Shown here piece by piece: positions 38,301 through 53,300 of a stretch of 64,000 nt of DNA. The DNA comes from Owenia fusiformis (taxonomy: Eukaryota > Annelida > Polychaeta > Sabellida > Oweniidae), in the NCBI GenBank assembly GCA_903813345.2, contig CAIIXF020000007.1:9615730-9679729 (forward strand), given 5' to 3'. Position numbers and translations under genes: made by a program. Below the pieces are notes generated by a model. That model was not told the DNA's origin. It ran no database searches and saw only the letters and a list, made by a program, of their open reading frames with translations. Each line of letters opens with the position of its first letter. Position 1 is the stretch's first letter.

Positions 38301-41300
38301 ACGTAAAATGTACATATTTAACCACCCTCTCACATACAACAAATGACAATTCATTTCCTGACATCCATCCTAATGTTAGTATTGATCTTCTAAGTAAAGC
38401 ATCGTGAAATATGAACACTTTAATGAGATAAAACCTTCAGGTATACTGTAAAACATCATTTTTATATCAATTGTTTGGGAAAAGCTCTTATTCTTCATGA
38501 TTTTATATTTACAAACAAATAACGTTAGAATAGATTTCAATGAATAAAATAAATAAAATATAAAATTGTTCATTCATCATGACATGAAATACTTAGATTT
38601 GTGAAAATTTGCATTCATGAAGTAAATGTTTTACAGTAGGTTTTCTTTGCCTGTTAAACTAAATAAAAAATTTCTGAACGACATACCTTGAGAAGTAGTA
38701 TTCCAATTGGTTTTTTAACATTGCACAGAGTTGGCTCTCGGGTATGGTACCCTGGATAGGTGGCGATAGTAGTTCCTCTCCTACAAATCAATGTAGATGA
38801 TCAGTGGTTACGATACAATGGCAACAACTTTAGTCGCTATTTCACATGAAGAATACATAATTCTACAGTGTTCTCCACAGGATTATTTCTCAAGTGGGTG
38901 CAAAATTCTCATTTTCACAATTCAGACCAACATTGGTCAAAATATGCCAATTTTTCATGATTTTTCTCATTTTCAAATGGGTGCAAATGGATTTTCAGGT
39001 GGGTGCAAGCCTTTCTAAATCTCAGGTGGGTACAAGCCTTTCTAAATCTCAGGTGGGTGCTGCGTCCACTTGCTTTAATGCTGGGGAGATCACTGTTCTA
39101 TATTCCTCTACCAATATATTCAAAAACATCTATTCTAGCACAGGAAAGCATCTATCATTTCCTGATCTTCCTCGTACCTTGTATTATTTGTTGGCAATTA
39201 TCTCATTACAAACAATGAAGTTGACATTTACTGATATTTTCATTAGCCACACATTTGCAAAACTGTTTTTTGAGCAATTCGAAAATACGAATGTATAACG
39301 CCATAAAACAAAAGGTTTTATTTATAAGTTACTAGAATCAGCATCACAGTAATAAGGTTGTTCAATTCTCTTTCTGTTATGTTTCTCTGTAGACAGATAA
39401 GTAATTTCCATGGAAACTGGCAATACAATAACATAAGCCTAACATAAAATTTGTTTGATCTAATTGACAATACGCTTGTGAGGTAATAAAATACAATAAT
39501 GTTAACAATAAAAAATTGTGAACCTGATGTGATGGATTCCTATCCTATAAATCTAATAACTGAAAATGAAACATTTTCTAGTTTTACCAATTCATTTAAC
39601 AACTTTTGTTTTTGGTTCAAAAGGTATCTTAATATTCTGTTATACTTTATGATATACAAGATATAGAAGGATGTTATTTTCATTTCAAATATGTGGCCTA
39701 TTTTATGAAATATATCAAAGCAGGAGTTACCAATTATCTCGCTTCTAGTTTTTCATAATTTTTCTCATGTTTAAGATGGTGCAAAAAATTTTCATGAAAA
39801 TCCCAGAACACCAGTCATACAAGAGACCAATTTTTTATGAAAATAAAAAGTTTTAGTTTGCCATTTTCTTTATTAAATAATATTTAATTTTAAATGTGCA
39901 CGTAAGACATAATCATCCAGGGGGAAATACCTGTAGAGGCACTTGAAGGTTCAGCCTCTGGGAGAGTCTGTTCCACAACACCATTCAGTATTGGTAGGTC
40001 AGTGATAGAGGTATTAGAAAGTGGCGAGTCTGAAGGTTGTGGCGATGCTGTCCCTGGCAGCAGTGAACTGGATTCTGTATCCCCATTCATATGTTCATAA
40101 CCTGAAAGTAGTCAATATACACAAATTGAAATATCTGAAGACGGGTAATTAGTATACCCTAGAATCAAAGTGAACAATATCAATTGTCAGACTTAATGAT
40201 GGCCAGGTATCAAACTGGAACCCCCCCCCTCCCATATCTCCCTTGTGATATGCTCGAGTTAATGAGAGAAAAGAATCAAAGTCAATAATAGCTTATTATC
40301 AGACCTAGGACCAAAGGAAATGCCTCGTTCGCATTTGATCTACAGTAACTATATGGTGGTGGTAGCTTCCCAAAATCTAGAGAAATATGCTGCATAAGAT
40401 ATAAGGATAGGCAATGCAATGTAGGTGTTCTATATCAATTTTGTGAAGCTACAGCCAGCAAACACCTACCGTAAGGCTTCGGACATAAGATAAAGTGTGC
40501 TTGGATTTTCTGAAACAACTACACCTTCAGACTGGACAATTACATCATAACATCAATACATTATTTATTATCAAAAGTGAGTAATACAATGGGGAAATTA
40601 GTGGTTATGACTCAGTGTTAAAATAACAATGATTATTACGTAAAACTAGAAAAAAACTAGAAAACTAGCGACAAAGTGGTTACTAAGTGGTTATAAAGCT
40701 GAGTCTGTTAAAAACAAAACATTCATTAAAGTGTGATACATTTTAAGTCACAATTGATGATTCATGAATAATACTATGTACTACCTCTATCAAAGTCAGT
40801 ACGTTCAAATTCTTTTGAATAGCTGATTTCAAAATATTCAGCAGGCTTTAGACATCTATCGCTAAAAATTATACGAGAATACTGCAGTATACAGAGAACA
40901 ATAAAATTATATCATATACTTTATTAATGATGTTTTAAAATATCTCAGGTATCAATCATTTGAACTAATGATATAATTGAGACTGTGGGACTCAGAATAG
41001 GAGTATGGTACGGTAAAAAAACTACATGTTATTACGTTGGCTTGACGCAAGTCAATTTTCAGCAACAAATTGCAGATATATACAGGTGATTGTATGTGAT
41101 TGCTTATAATATATTTGTATGGATTTGCGTCATCAATGCTACCTTCAACCTGACATGTAATTGCATATTATAAAAAAAATCTAAAATGTGTTCATTTTGT
41201 TTTGTTTCATAACATGAATCAAAAAAATCAATTATCATCAATTAATTTTGAGAAAAGGATGTTGTGCGATATGTTTTGTCTTAAATCAACATCGAGATCA

Positions 41301-44300
41301 CAATCACACATAAATATTAATTTAAAGTATATAATTCAATGTTTAAATCAACAGAATTGAATTATCACTATACAAAACTGTGTATAAAGAAGGAAATATA
41401 ATACACAAAAAACTATAAAACCAAATGACAAAATAATGGTCAAATATGATTGATGATGTTGGCATTTCAGGACATTGGCTGTCTGAGCAAGTAACCAAGT
41501 AAGATCAACCGTAATCTCAACACAAGTTTAAGTATGATATATTGTAACTAAAATGTCAATATTTGCGGCAAAGTAATAAGTACGTAAACACTAACAATCT
41601 AATGTCTGATAATTTTTTATGTATTAAAATTATCACCTTCGTGATATTTTCTAAATAATAGCAATCCAGGCTAGCGAAACCCAGCCATGCGTGTCTGGTT
41701 ATTAATTACTGCGCCACAAACATAATTATTTATTTCCATTATATGTAATCAGCCATAGGTTATTTGCCACAACTTTCAGTAAACTAATTGCATATAGCTA
41801 TCTCGCTTGTATCACTATGCAATAGAATAAATTATCTCTGCTTGACATTTTCTAGACATATTTACGGCAAAATAAAGACCAGGTGAATATTTTGGGTGGT
41901 GTTCTACGATGATATTACATTAACTTGACCCCCTTCATTTACTTCATTTTATAAATCAAAATAGCATTCTTTTAAAAGTCAATCAACATTATTTTTCTGG
42001 CTGTTCTAGTTATAATTATTCCTTTTAAAAATCAATATACATTAACAAAATCTAGACTTTTATCCCTCCCAAAACTGAATTGGTGATATACTACCATCTA
42101 TGCTAAATCTATTGAGAAAAATTCAATCAGTAAGCAATTGACCCTTTTCCAAATAAATGAAAAAATATATGGCATCATGGGTATTGGTAGGGCTAAATAA
42201 CATTGCAACTTAATAGCAAGAGTCACTTAATTTCTTGATTTAACAAGTAATTCCATTTGGATCAACTTATAAAATATAACTTATTAAAACACCATTGGAA
42301 TGTAACCATATTGACATGCGGATTGGGATTTCACATTAAAATTGCGATCCTTATAAGAGTAAATGAACTTTTGAAGGTTTTCAACATTGTGTCAATGGGG
42401 ATTTAGCCCGACCATTTTTAGAAAACATGAAAATCTCTAGAATTTGAATAAAGGCAAATATCTGTTGAAATCAAAGTTGTTTTGACAGAAAATTACACAC
42501 AGAATTCAAATATGCCATCAAATAGAAGAAAATGTTAGTCTTAAGTAGTTAAAAATGCAGATCTCCTAAAATCTCATGAAAAAACGAGACGTAAAGAGAT
42601 TACAAAGCCATATAGAAAAGCCTCTATCGGATACATGCAGTAACCAAATCACTGACCGAGCAATATTGGCAATTAAATGAAATGAGAATACGACAATACT
42701 TTTCTAATTATAAAAGAGTGTTATAGAAATACTTCCCTCTAAAATATGTATGTACCATCAAGCACTTTATCCTTGCTCTTCATCTGAATTCATCTGGGAT
42801 AACATCAAAAGGTCAAAGTTCAGATTTCATTGATGTCTGGGTTATTCATTAAAAAATAATAACTCGATTAGACAATACCTTATATTGATCGTGTGTCTCA
42901 ACAAGGCCATTTGGGAGAAAAGATTACATTATTACTAACATATTGAGGTATTTTTAAATAGAATAGACAGTGAGTCAACTGGACTACTCTGCAACAACAA
43001 ATAGAAACGTCTACGAACCTTTATCCATCTTTAAGAAAATGGATTGGATCAATACAAGTGACCTTTAAAAGAGAACACACCCTTGAGAAAAACTATTCAT
43101 ATTTCTCAAATCACATTTTATCACCAAAATTTTCATATGTAAAAGAAGAGTATATTTATCATGCTCTAGTATATTGTTCATATTACTGTTTTGATTATAT
43201 CAAAGTTTGGTTTATTGGTTTGGTGGTTTATGATATATATCAAGGGCTTTGGTGCAACACGTTCAAATTGCTATTTCACCAATAGATTATGTTGAGATTC
43301 TAAGGTGTGGGAGGATTCGGTCCTTCGCAAAACACTTCCTTGCATTGAGATACGTATTACGATATGTATTGAATTGATAAAAACGAATATTCCTATTGAT
43401 TTATGGTTGATGTGAACATTAACTTAGTTCACACCTGCTATAATGTGTCAACACCTCAGATTTCAATTATTTACGAGAAATTAATAAATCCTTTCATTCT
43501 AACTTTTCTAATTTTCGATGACATATCTCTGCAGATCTTCAGAAGTTTATTCAATCTTGGCAAGTTTATTTAGAAGATGTATAAAATAAGCATTTCGTTG
43601 TGTAATCAAATTCAAAGGAAATGTTCATCAATTACTCGAGGATTTAGATTTCCGACTGAACAAGCAGAACAAGGATTTAGTGTCAACAAAACAAATGATA
43701 AATGTAATACCCGTATATACTTATCCATGTATAAGAGACTTCTAATGGAAACTCCACAGAGAGGCAAATCCCACCGAACAAAATATGTTTTATATAATTC
43801 ATATTTCTCATTTTGAACATAATATCAAAAAGTGGTAGCCATTTTGAGAAGCCATTTTGAAATCCAGAGCAGACATTCTATACCCATAATGCACCAGCCT
43901 ATAGAATATGAACGAAACATTAACTTAGTGGAGTTATGTGAACAAGAACTTGGAAGTGAGATAATACACAAACCACTACTTGGCATATACATCAACAGCA
44001 AAATAAAACTCTGAATGTTCAATGAAAAGAAAATGTGACAGCGATTAAAAAATAGAAATATATATTTTCTCAAAAGTATAAAAATGTCAAGTTGCATTCT
44101 GGTAGTTACAAGGAGCCATTAATCACTGGAGTTACAGCGATCTTGTACTCAATTACATGCTGCTCTACCACATATCAAGAATAAGCGAAATAATGATGTA
44201 TTGTTTCAGATAATAAAAATTGTTGATTTAAAGATATTTCTTATTAATATGTAGGAAATAAGAGAAGAAGTTTATATTAGTTCGTGACTTTTTCAAAAAG

Positions 44301-47300
44301 TTACAATTGTGAGATTTTTCAATGAAGGTTCTTCAATGAGCAATGAGTTCTTGTAATTTATATGTTAGTACATTTTTGATGATTTAAGAATACTTGTTTA
44401 TTGATTTGATCCACAAAAATCATTTCTTGCTAATCAAAGGATATGAATACAAATTGCACCCACCCACGAGTATCATATTACATTACCATAATTTAATTTG
44501 CAATTACCAAATCCAAAGAAAACATCAATTCTATGAACACTCTGAAGTATGAATTTTTGAAAAAAATAAATATCTAAGAATATTAATGCCCCGAATTAAA
44601 GCTATTTACTTTGTTGCACACAATTTAATGCAGATTCCTGGTATTGATACGACTGTTCATTATTCTGTAATTATAAAATGATGTTGAGAAGAAGGTTGAT
44701 AAGGTTATATCTTAAGTTCCGTAGATATAATGAATAAATAAAAAAAAAACATTAAAAAACATCTCTAACCTTCAGTATTGGCAGCTTCAGTTGTTTCTAC
44801 TGTTTCCTCTGGAGGAGTTGCAGGGGGAGGCCACTGGGGGGTGGTCTGGCTCTCTGGAGAGGCAGGACTCTTGCTTTGAAAGACATTGGCATTTGGATTC
44901 AGACCAGGGCTCTTTGGGGTGACCTGTCAAATAAAGCAAACAATATTTAAATAAAAAAAAATAGAACATTTCATATAATATATATCATTGTATGATCATC
45001 AAAGAAGGTGAATAAAACACTTGTGTTAAGTGTAACCAACATCTGATTATCATGTGGAAAAGTGTAACAATCGTTACAGATGTTGATTCTGAATGCTCAA
45101 TACAGGCCATAAAAATGAAAAATATAACAATATGTCACTGCACTAATTCTTAGTTGTGACATGAAAAATATTTGAGTTGCATGTTTCTTATGTGGAGGGT
45201 GATGATAAAAATGAATGGGTTTTGGGGGTCAATATAATATAAACTCTAGAAATCTGCCAAATAGAAATTGGCATAATTAATGTACATACCGGTGACAAGA
45301 AGTTTAAAACTAGCAAAAGGAAAATACATGAATATATAGAGTGGTAAAAAGGAAGTACATGTATATTTCAAAGTATGCATTAAACACAGCATTACCTAAA
45401 TGTGTTTTTTCTATTACTCACGTCACTTATACTAATGGTAAAGTAAGTTTTATTTTTATAATTGTGGTGATAAACCCATTTAATCGGGACATGTTAATTT
45501 CACAAATGGCCCCATTAGAGAAAAACTACTTATGATAAAATAACATGATTGGATCATATCCCAAATATGCACAATGTCATACATGTATTAGTTTTAGAGA
45601 AGTAGGTAAAGATCAAACGTTTATTGATAAAATCCCCATATCCATTAATCGGGTCAAACTACCCTCAGATTTACACAAATATGTTTATAAGTGAGATCTC
45701 ATAATCTTAAAAGTAGCATTTATTTGATTTGTATTTATTTGATACATCCCTGGTAGTTTAAGAATTTTCACTGAGTAGTGATTTTCTGACAAGTAATTCT
45801 GATTGGATAATAGATTAAATCAAACAAGCATTTCTAATTTAAAGAGTAGACCTCTTGCAAAGAGTTTTCTAGCTATTGTTTTGGCAGAAAATCATGGCCA
45901 AGGGCCATCTAACACTGTAACAGCTGGCACTCGAGCATATACTAGAGTTAGTCCAGTACACAGACACAAGAAAACATGCCAAATAGGGATTTGTCCCATG
46001 ATAAATTGAGGTATTTCAGGGGCTTTGTGTTAGACAGCAGTGATATGCACTGATCTTTCTACAAGAGGATTTGAGGTGAACCTTAGACATATATACAAAG
46101 GAATAACTTGAAAATGGCAACTCCAAGGAATATCAAATCCCAATAACTATATATAGTTTCTCAAACATCAAAGTATATTTAGCTTTAATTGTTCACAATG
46201 AGATATAAATAAATATCCATAATCCATAAAGAGGGTTGTATTGTTTTGTTAAGACACCTCAAAGTAAAGCAAGGATATTGGCTGAAACCTAGCTGAAAAC
46301 AAACTCTTAGAACAATAACACCTACCTCTAAAATAAGCTATTGTTGTGAAGTTGGAGCAGGGCAAATATTCTGGTATTCTCACCATTAAGCAATAGTAAT
46401 TAATTTTCTACTTATCTCCCAATTTCCTGGTAATTTGTGAGTGAAATGAAATGAAAGGTCTCATCATAATACTTGGAATATGGAGATACCGTTATATATT
46501 CAATATTAGTGTTACCATATATGTAAGAAAGAACAAAAGTCTCTAAGAAACATTGTATGATACTTTGAAGAATAGGACCAAGGTCACTATAAATTAAAAT
46601 TATAAGTCACTTCATAATAGCCGTACCACTTAACCATTAGTTTAACTAACTACTGTATAACATTTTAAAATGGGTCATGGGGTTCAGTCATTGCCTCATT
46701 GAAGTATCATCACTCAATTGATAACAAATTCAAACTTTAAATCAGTCATATTTGAATGAATTCCCACTTCATTGAAAGTAATAAGACTTTGCCCCATTCA
46801 ATGTTCAATATTTAACATCATCAGCACACCATAACGCAGACATAATAATCATAATACCATAACTATAACACCACCAGCACACCATAACAACAACATAATC
46901 ATTTTATCATTAATATTACAACATAAAATAATCATACACTATACCAATTACACTACACGAACATTTACAAAATACAACAAATTACACGTTGACAACAATG
47001 ATCATATAAAATATGATAAGATAAAATTAGATTGCAATGCAGAACACATATTCTGAACTTACAACCTGAGAGAAGACATTATTATTACCAGAAGCTTGTA
47101 TTAAGTAATACATCCTCACATGTCTTTTCTTCTATTGTATTAATTCATAACAAATGATTTAGACAATGTAGATGCTTCTAGTAAGGACAGATAGGCCATA
47201 TAACATATAACCGATAGTTATGACAAAAAAAGCATTCAACCCCAGCTCTCCCCCTCTCCAACACCACACACATTTTGCACCATCAATGTCTTACCGTGAT

Positions 47301-50300
47301 GGTGATAAGGTCACAGGAGAGCGGAATGTTATATGTATAGTCCACAAGCTCCGGCTCTGCCATTGGCAGTGTGTACACCTCTTTGCCTGGATGGTCATTA
47401 CAGGCATAGCAGATCTAAAAGCAATGGGGCATGATGGTTAGCTGCTATGTAATACTGAATTGTTGCCATGACAACCTTTACGTCATGGAAACCTTGTATT
47501 TTGAATACAACTTTTACCTTAATTTACCTTAACAACATTTTTACTTGAAATACAATATAATATATTTATATTCATAAATGAGGGTAGTTTTACCTAGTTG
47601 ATCTATAAGCAGTATTAGGCAACCTATCTTAACTGGTAACTATGACAATCATTTGCATCTAAATTTCAATACAAGAAAAGAAAAGGAAAAATAATTTCAT
47701 ATCTAGAGTTTCAGACTTAATTTGAACATAAAACCGCTACTTTTCTAACCTGACATCACCAATAAATCACAAATATCAATTCACTTAGCAGCTTTTTGTA
47801 TTCTCCTAGCTCACACTAATAAATAACTGTTAAACACTGTTCAATTCATCACTAAATCATACATTTCTATAGGTATTTAATTAACACTATAACGAAAATA
47901 CAGAAACCAATAATTCTCTCGTATATAGAATGATATGTACACATTAGTCTCTTACGGTGGATTACTATTCTGATCTGTTCAAGCATATTATTTACATTAC
48001 TAGATTTCTAGTATTTGCGATTTACTATTTACAACCATCAATTTTTTTATATAATTACTAATCACACACGAATAACATTATATTTTCATTTAAAGATTGT
48101 TTTATGTTTTTATAACATCATACATTTCTAATCTAAATTAATAATGTTCTTACAAAGAAATTTCCTGTTCAGTGGTACCTATCAGCCATTTAAAAATAGT
48201 CCTGGTCAAACTGGTCTAAGTTGAGGGATATTAAGAATTTTCTTTCATTTAGACATGAATATGTTGATTCAAAAATAGACCCTAGTTACTTGAGGTCTTT
48301 TATTCAAAAAGTGCCTGCTACTGGGGGTCTAAAAGTGCATTCATCTGAATCAATATTATTTATGTTCTTTGCATGGTGATTATTAATGAAAACTCCTACA
48401 TTCAAAAATTGGAAAAATTTGCAATTCAAATCCTTAAATCAAGTTATTAAATTTCAATTTCAGTAAGCGATAGAGTTTAAACAAGGTATTTAACATATCA
48501 AAATGTCAAAATCTGCCATTTGTCACAGACCCTGACTGTTGAACACCAACCACCCAACAGTCTACAAAAAAAAAAGTTGGAGAGTACAATATGCCACCAT
48601 GCTTCCATGTTATTTTCCTCTCGGATTTTCAAGTTTCCATGATTTATGCCCAAAGCCAAAATTGGCCTTGCTGCACATACCTACCCAAATTAGTGAACCT
48701 CCCAGGATGTCACCACCAACTGGCTACTTCCTTATTCAATGTATACAAATAAGCAAAGATTCAACAGCCATTATAGCAACCTTAACACTATATCACTCTA
48801 ATGGGATTATAATTACAGAATACAAAGTAATACTACTGTAATTAGAAAAATTGTGATTTGAACATTCCCTTAGCAAACATATGTTTTGTCCATTTCAAAT
48901 GCAACATGACAAATGCTAGCTACTGATAAGCCAGTACTATGATGAATAAAAATTCCAATATCATATTAATTAGCAGTAAGAAAGAACTAAGCTATTTATG
49001 ATAGAAATACCATCATATTTTAATTTGTCGACTGAAACGCAACATATGGAGTTAGATTTCTTGCAATTCTCATGTTGTTTATCAATTAGGCGCAGTGACT
49101 AGATCATGTTTAGGAACTTGAATCCTGAGTGCTAGACCCAATTACATATAAATGAAACTTTCGCAGAATCAAAAACTACTGGAATAAAAGTTAATTCTAC
49201 GAAATGATGATTTCTATGATTTTACTTCTAAAGAATGTTGATTTTTGAATATTCAAGTGAAAGTAGGCCTGTCATCAAATGTCATTACTGTCACTGGTAC
49301 AGGTTTCGAGTGAGTTCAAAAATGATGGCGATATCCAAGTTGGTCATGTCGTCACTGACCAAAGATTTCGACTCTTTCCTGTCATGCAAATCTGAATGTA
49401 TTTCTATAAGAAACAAACCTAAATATTGGTAGATATCTGCAGGATCAATGTGCATGCTAACTGAAAAAGTTTTGAAACCAAATTGAAAAAACTTGAAACT
49501 TTCTAATATATGTTGATTTAAATGATTTTTTCCGAGATCGTTGATAATCAATCGACGTAACAATTCAAACCAAACTTTGAGTTTGATGGCAGACTAAAGT
49601 GAAAGGCAAATCAACATTTTAAATGTTGGATATACGAAAATTGGCCACCACCCATTATCATTCTCTCCTACTCTAAGCCAAGCTATACATTCTGTACACC
49701 CCAAAAGTAATAATCCTTTCTTGAGTTATTAATAATTACTTTAACATATACCACATGATGTAAAGCTATACACTATCTAATTAACAGGTGACTAATATGA
49801 GAAAGCTTAACACCTAAGAGGTTCATCTGAGCATTTTGACCTATATAATTTGTCAATATGATATAATAATGACCTTCCCTCTCCCTTGCATAAAATCAAT
49901 GTCTAATAGGTAAACACTGCCCCAGTTGAGTATTCCAAAATTATCATACCTGACATATTTGGAAGGGACAGTTATATAAAAGGGGTATATTTGCAAACAC
50001 AAAGTGACAAGTAATCTGTGATCTGATACTGTAAGTTGACTTTTGTATGTTGATATATTGGGAGCAACATGTCAACATATCTAGATTGGTAACCATGACA
50101 ACTGTTGCATTTTAATTTCAATAAAACAAAAGGAGAAATGATAAAATAGTACTATCTATTAATTTCTGATTCAATTTGAACATGAAGACTGTAGCTTTTC
50201 TACCATACATCAAATTAATTCAGATGGAAATAAATTACAAATCAGATAAGAAAAGTAAACTCATACCATCGATCATCATCAAAATATGTTACCTTTCGAA

Positions 50301-53300
50301 GTTTTTTAATATTTAACGAAATATATTGAACATCATTACAAATAGAATTCTTCTTCCTATAATGGTCAATAATTTTATTTAAAGCAGCTTGGTATTATTG
50401 GTCAATATGGTTCATGAGGATTTTGCATATATTTGTGTTTTTCAAATATTGCCCCTTGTGCATTCTGGCAATTTACAACTGGTATATTTCTGTAAACAAA
50501 CAAAACAAAATAAATTCTCAAATTTCATTTTTTGTAAGAAATTCCAACTTTGACGTCAATGCTCTGAAGTCATAATAACTTAAGTTAGAAACAATGAATG
50601 ATTCCATTTTCTACCATTTCACACTCAGAGACAAAGTGCGTAATATTGTGACACATCATTACAGTAAAGCAGCAGATTGCCTTTTTCGCATTCCCCTGTG
50701 ACAATCAGACAATGTCTTTGACATAAACATTAATGGTAAGTAAGACAATATGTTATGACCTTGGCAAAATTCCCATCATCACAAGACTACCTTGGCTATG
50801 ACAGGCATTAGCAAAACAAAATGTCACCACCTGGTTGCTATGACAATACCCTGAGTGCATAGGTTAGTGCTGAAGTAACCTCTGAGCAATTTAGAAAATT
50901 TTACAGGCCAGTGACTCAACCCACACTGCAGTCAGCTGTTACGGCATACCTGCTCTTAAAGGAATATTCCTTGCCAGACCCTTTCTCTCTTGATATGGTA
51001 GCTATAATCATATATATAGTTTCCATATTTAGCAAAACATGGGAAAATGTTTTAATATGGTCAATATTGATAATTTAAAAATCTAGTGCTTATTTCCAGT
51101 GAGCTGCCATCTTTTAAGATTTCTTGCAGGAAGTGATGTCATCAACTCTCAACTTCTATAACCTTGCCCATAACAGTATAGGAAAGTAGCACAAAATCAC
51201 TTCTAGACAAGTGATCATTACTTTCTGTGCAAAAATATTTTCAGGGCTTGTCAACTTAGAATAAAAGAAGAGATTTTCAGAAGGATTAATAAGATACAAA
51301 GTTGAAAAAGAATATTTAGCTGGTTTTGTAATTCTTAATAGCTCCTCACCTAATGCTATATGCAAAGTTGAGAGTCGATGACATCACTTCCTGTGTGAAA
51401 TTTTAAAAGATGGCAGCTTACTGGAATTGAGCATCACATTTCTAAGTGATCAAATTTGACCATATCAAAACATTTTTGCGTGTTTTGCTAAACATGGCAA
51501 GCATATATATGGTTATAGCTACCATATGAGGAGAGAGATGGTTTGGCAAGGAATATTCCTTTAAATAAAGTCAAACCAACCATGCTGACATTTTCTAAAC
51601 CAATCAGGGAGCAGAAAGAAACCCGATAAATAATGTCATAATATTGGTCAGAATTGAGTATACAATACTTCAGAACAAATGGCTAAAAAGTGACCCACTT
51701 TAGTGGCACGTCCCCATATAGCCAATATATGGGAGTACCCCCCCCCCCCGGGTAATAATATAGAAGTCTGTCTGCTCTTTATTTACATGTTTTCAAAATG
51801 TTTCAAGATACTGAAAATGTTTTCAAACATGTAACCATGTATCAATTACTTAAGTAAACTTAAATATATACCAGTTTTGATTTCCTATGACTTTGATAAT
51901 TACTTATCACTTTGACTATGAATGAGATTGCTGAACAAATTCAATATATGGATTTGCACCTGACTCTGTTTATATATGTATATGTATAACACTGGAATAT
52001 ACCTGCATATTTATTTGAGATCATTATTTCCTACAGTACGGAAGATTGGCATTATGTTTTTCATTGTGGATTGCTCTTTTGACCAAACAACCTACATTTT
52101 AGATGTTACTTACTTCCTTACTTCCTACATATATAATACCTTATCTAGCCTACTCCCCCTTTCATATACTACCTTATCTAGCCTACTCCCCTGTATACAA
52201 TACCTTATCTAGCCTACTCCCCTGTATATAATACCTTATCTAGCCTACTCCCCTGTATGTATAATACCTTATCTAGCCTACTCCCCTGTATGTATAATAC
52301 CTTATCTAGCCTACTCCCCTGTATATAATACCTTATCTAGCCTACTCCCCTGTATGTATAATACCTTATCTAGCCTACTCCCCTGTATGTATAATACCTT
52401 ATCTAGCCTACTCCCCTGTATATATAATACCTTATCTAGCCTACTCCCCTGTATATATAATACCTTATCTAGCCTACTCCCCTGTATATAATACCTTATC
52501 TAACCTACTCCCCTGTATATATAATACCTTATCTAGCCTATTCCCTGTTTATATAATACCTTATCTAGCCTACTCCCCTGTATATATAATACCTTATCTA
52601 GCCTGCTCTCCTGTTTACATAATACCTTATCTAGCCTACTCCCCTGTATATATATAATACCTTATCTAGCCTACTCCCCTGTATATATAATACCTTATCT
52701 AGCCTGCTCTCCAGTTTACATAATACCTTATCTAGCCTACTCCCCTGTATATATATAATACATTATCTAGCCTACTCCCTTGTATATATAATACCTTATC
52801 TAGCCTACTCCCCTGTATATAATAGCTTATCTAGCCTACTCCCCTGTATATATAATAGCTTATCTAGCCTACTCCACTGTATATATAATACCTTATCTAG
52901 CCTACTCCCCTGTATTTATAATACCTTATCTAGCCTACTCCCCTGTATATAATACCTTATCTAGCCTACTTCCCTGTATATATAATACCTTATCTAGCCT
53001 ACTCCCCTGTTCATATACCTTATCTAGCCTACTCCCCTGTATATATAATACCTTATCTAGCCTACTCCGCTGATAATACCTTATCTAGCCTACTCCCCGG
53101 TATATATACCTTATCTAGCCTACTCCCCTGTATATATAATACCTTATCTAGCCTACTCCCCTGTATACATAATACCTTATCTAGCCTACTCCCCTGTATA
53201 TATAATACCTTATCTAGCCTACTCCCCTGTATATATAATACCTTATCTAGCCTACTCTCCTGTATATATAATACCTTATCTAACCTACTCCCCTGTATAT

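Noticed and set aside
47295-47414. Exon C as a regular LARP4 exon
   Set aside because: Phase would allow it, but the sequence has no counterpart in LARP4 proteins and pairs better with exon B. Kept open as an alternative.
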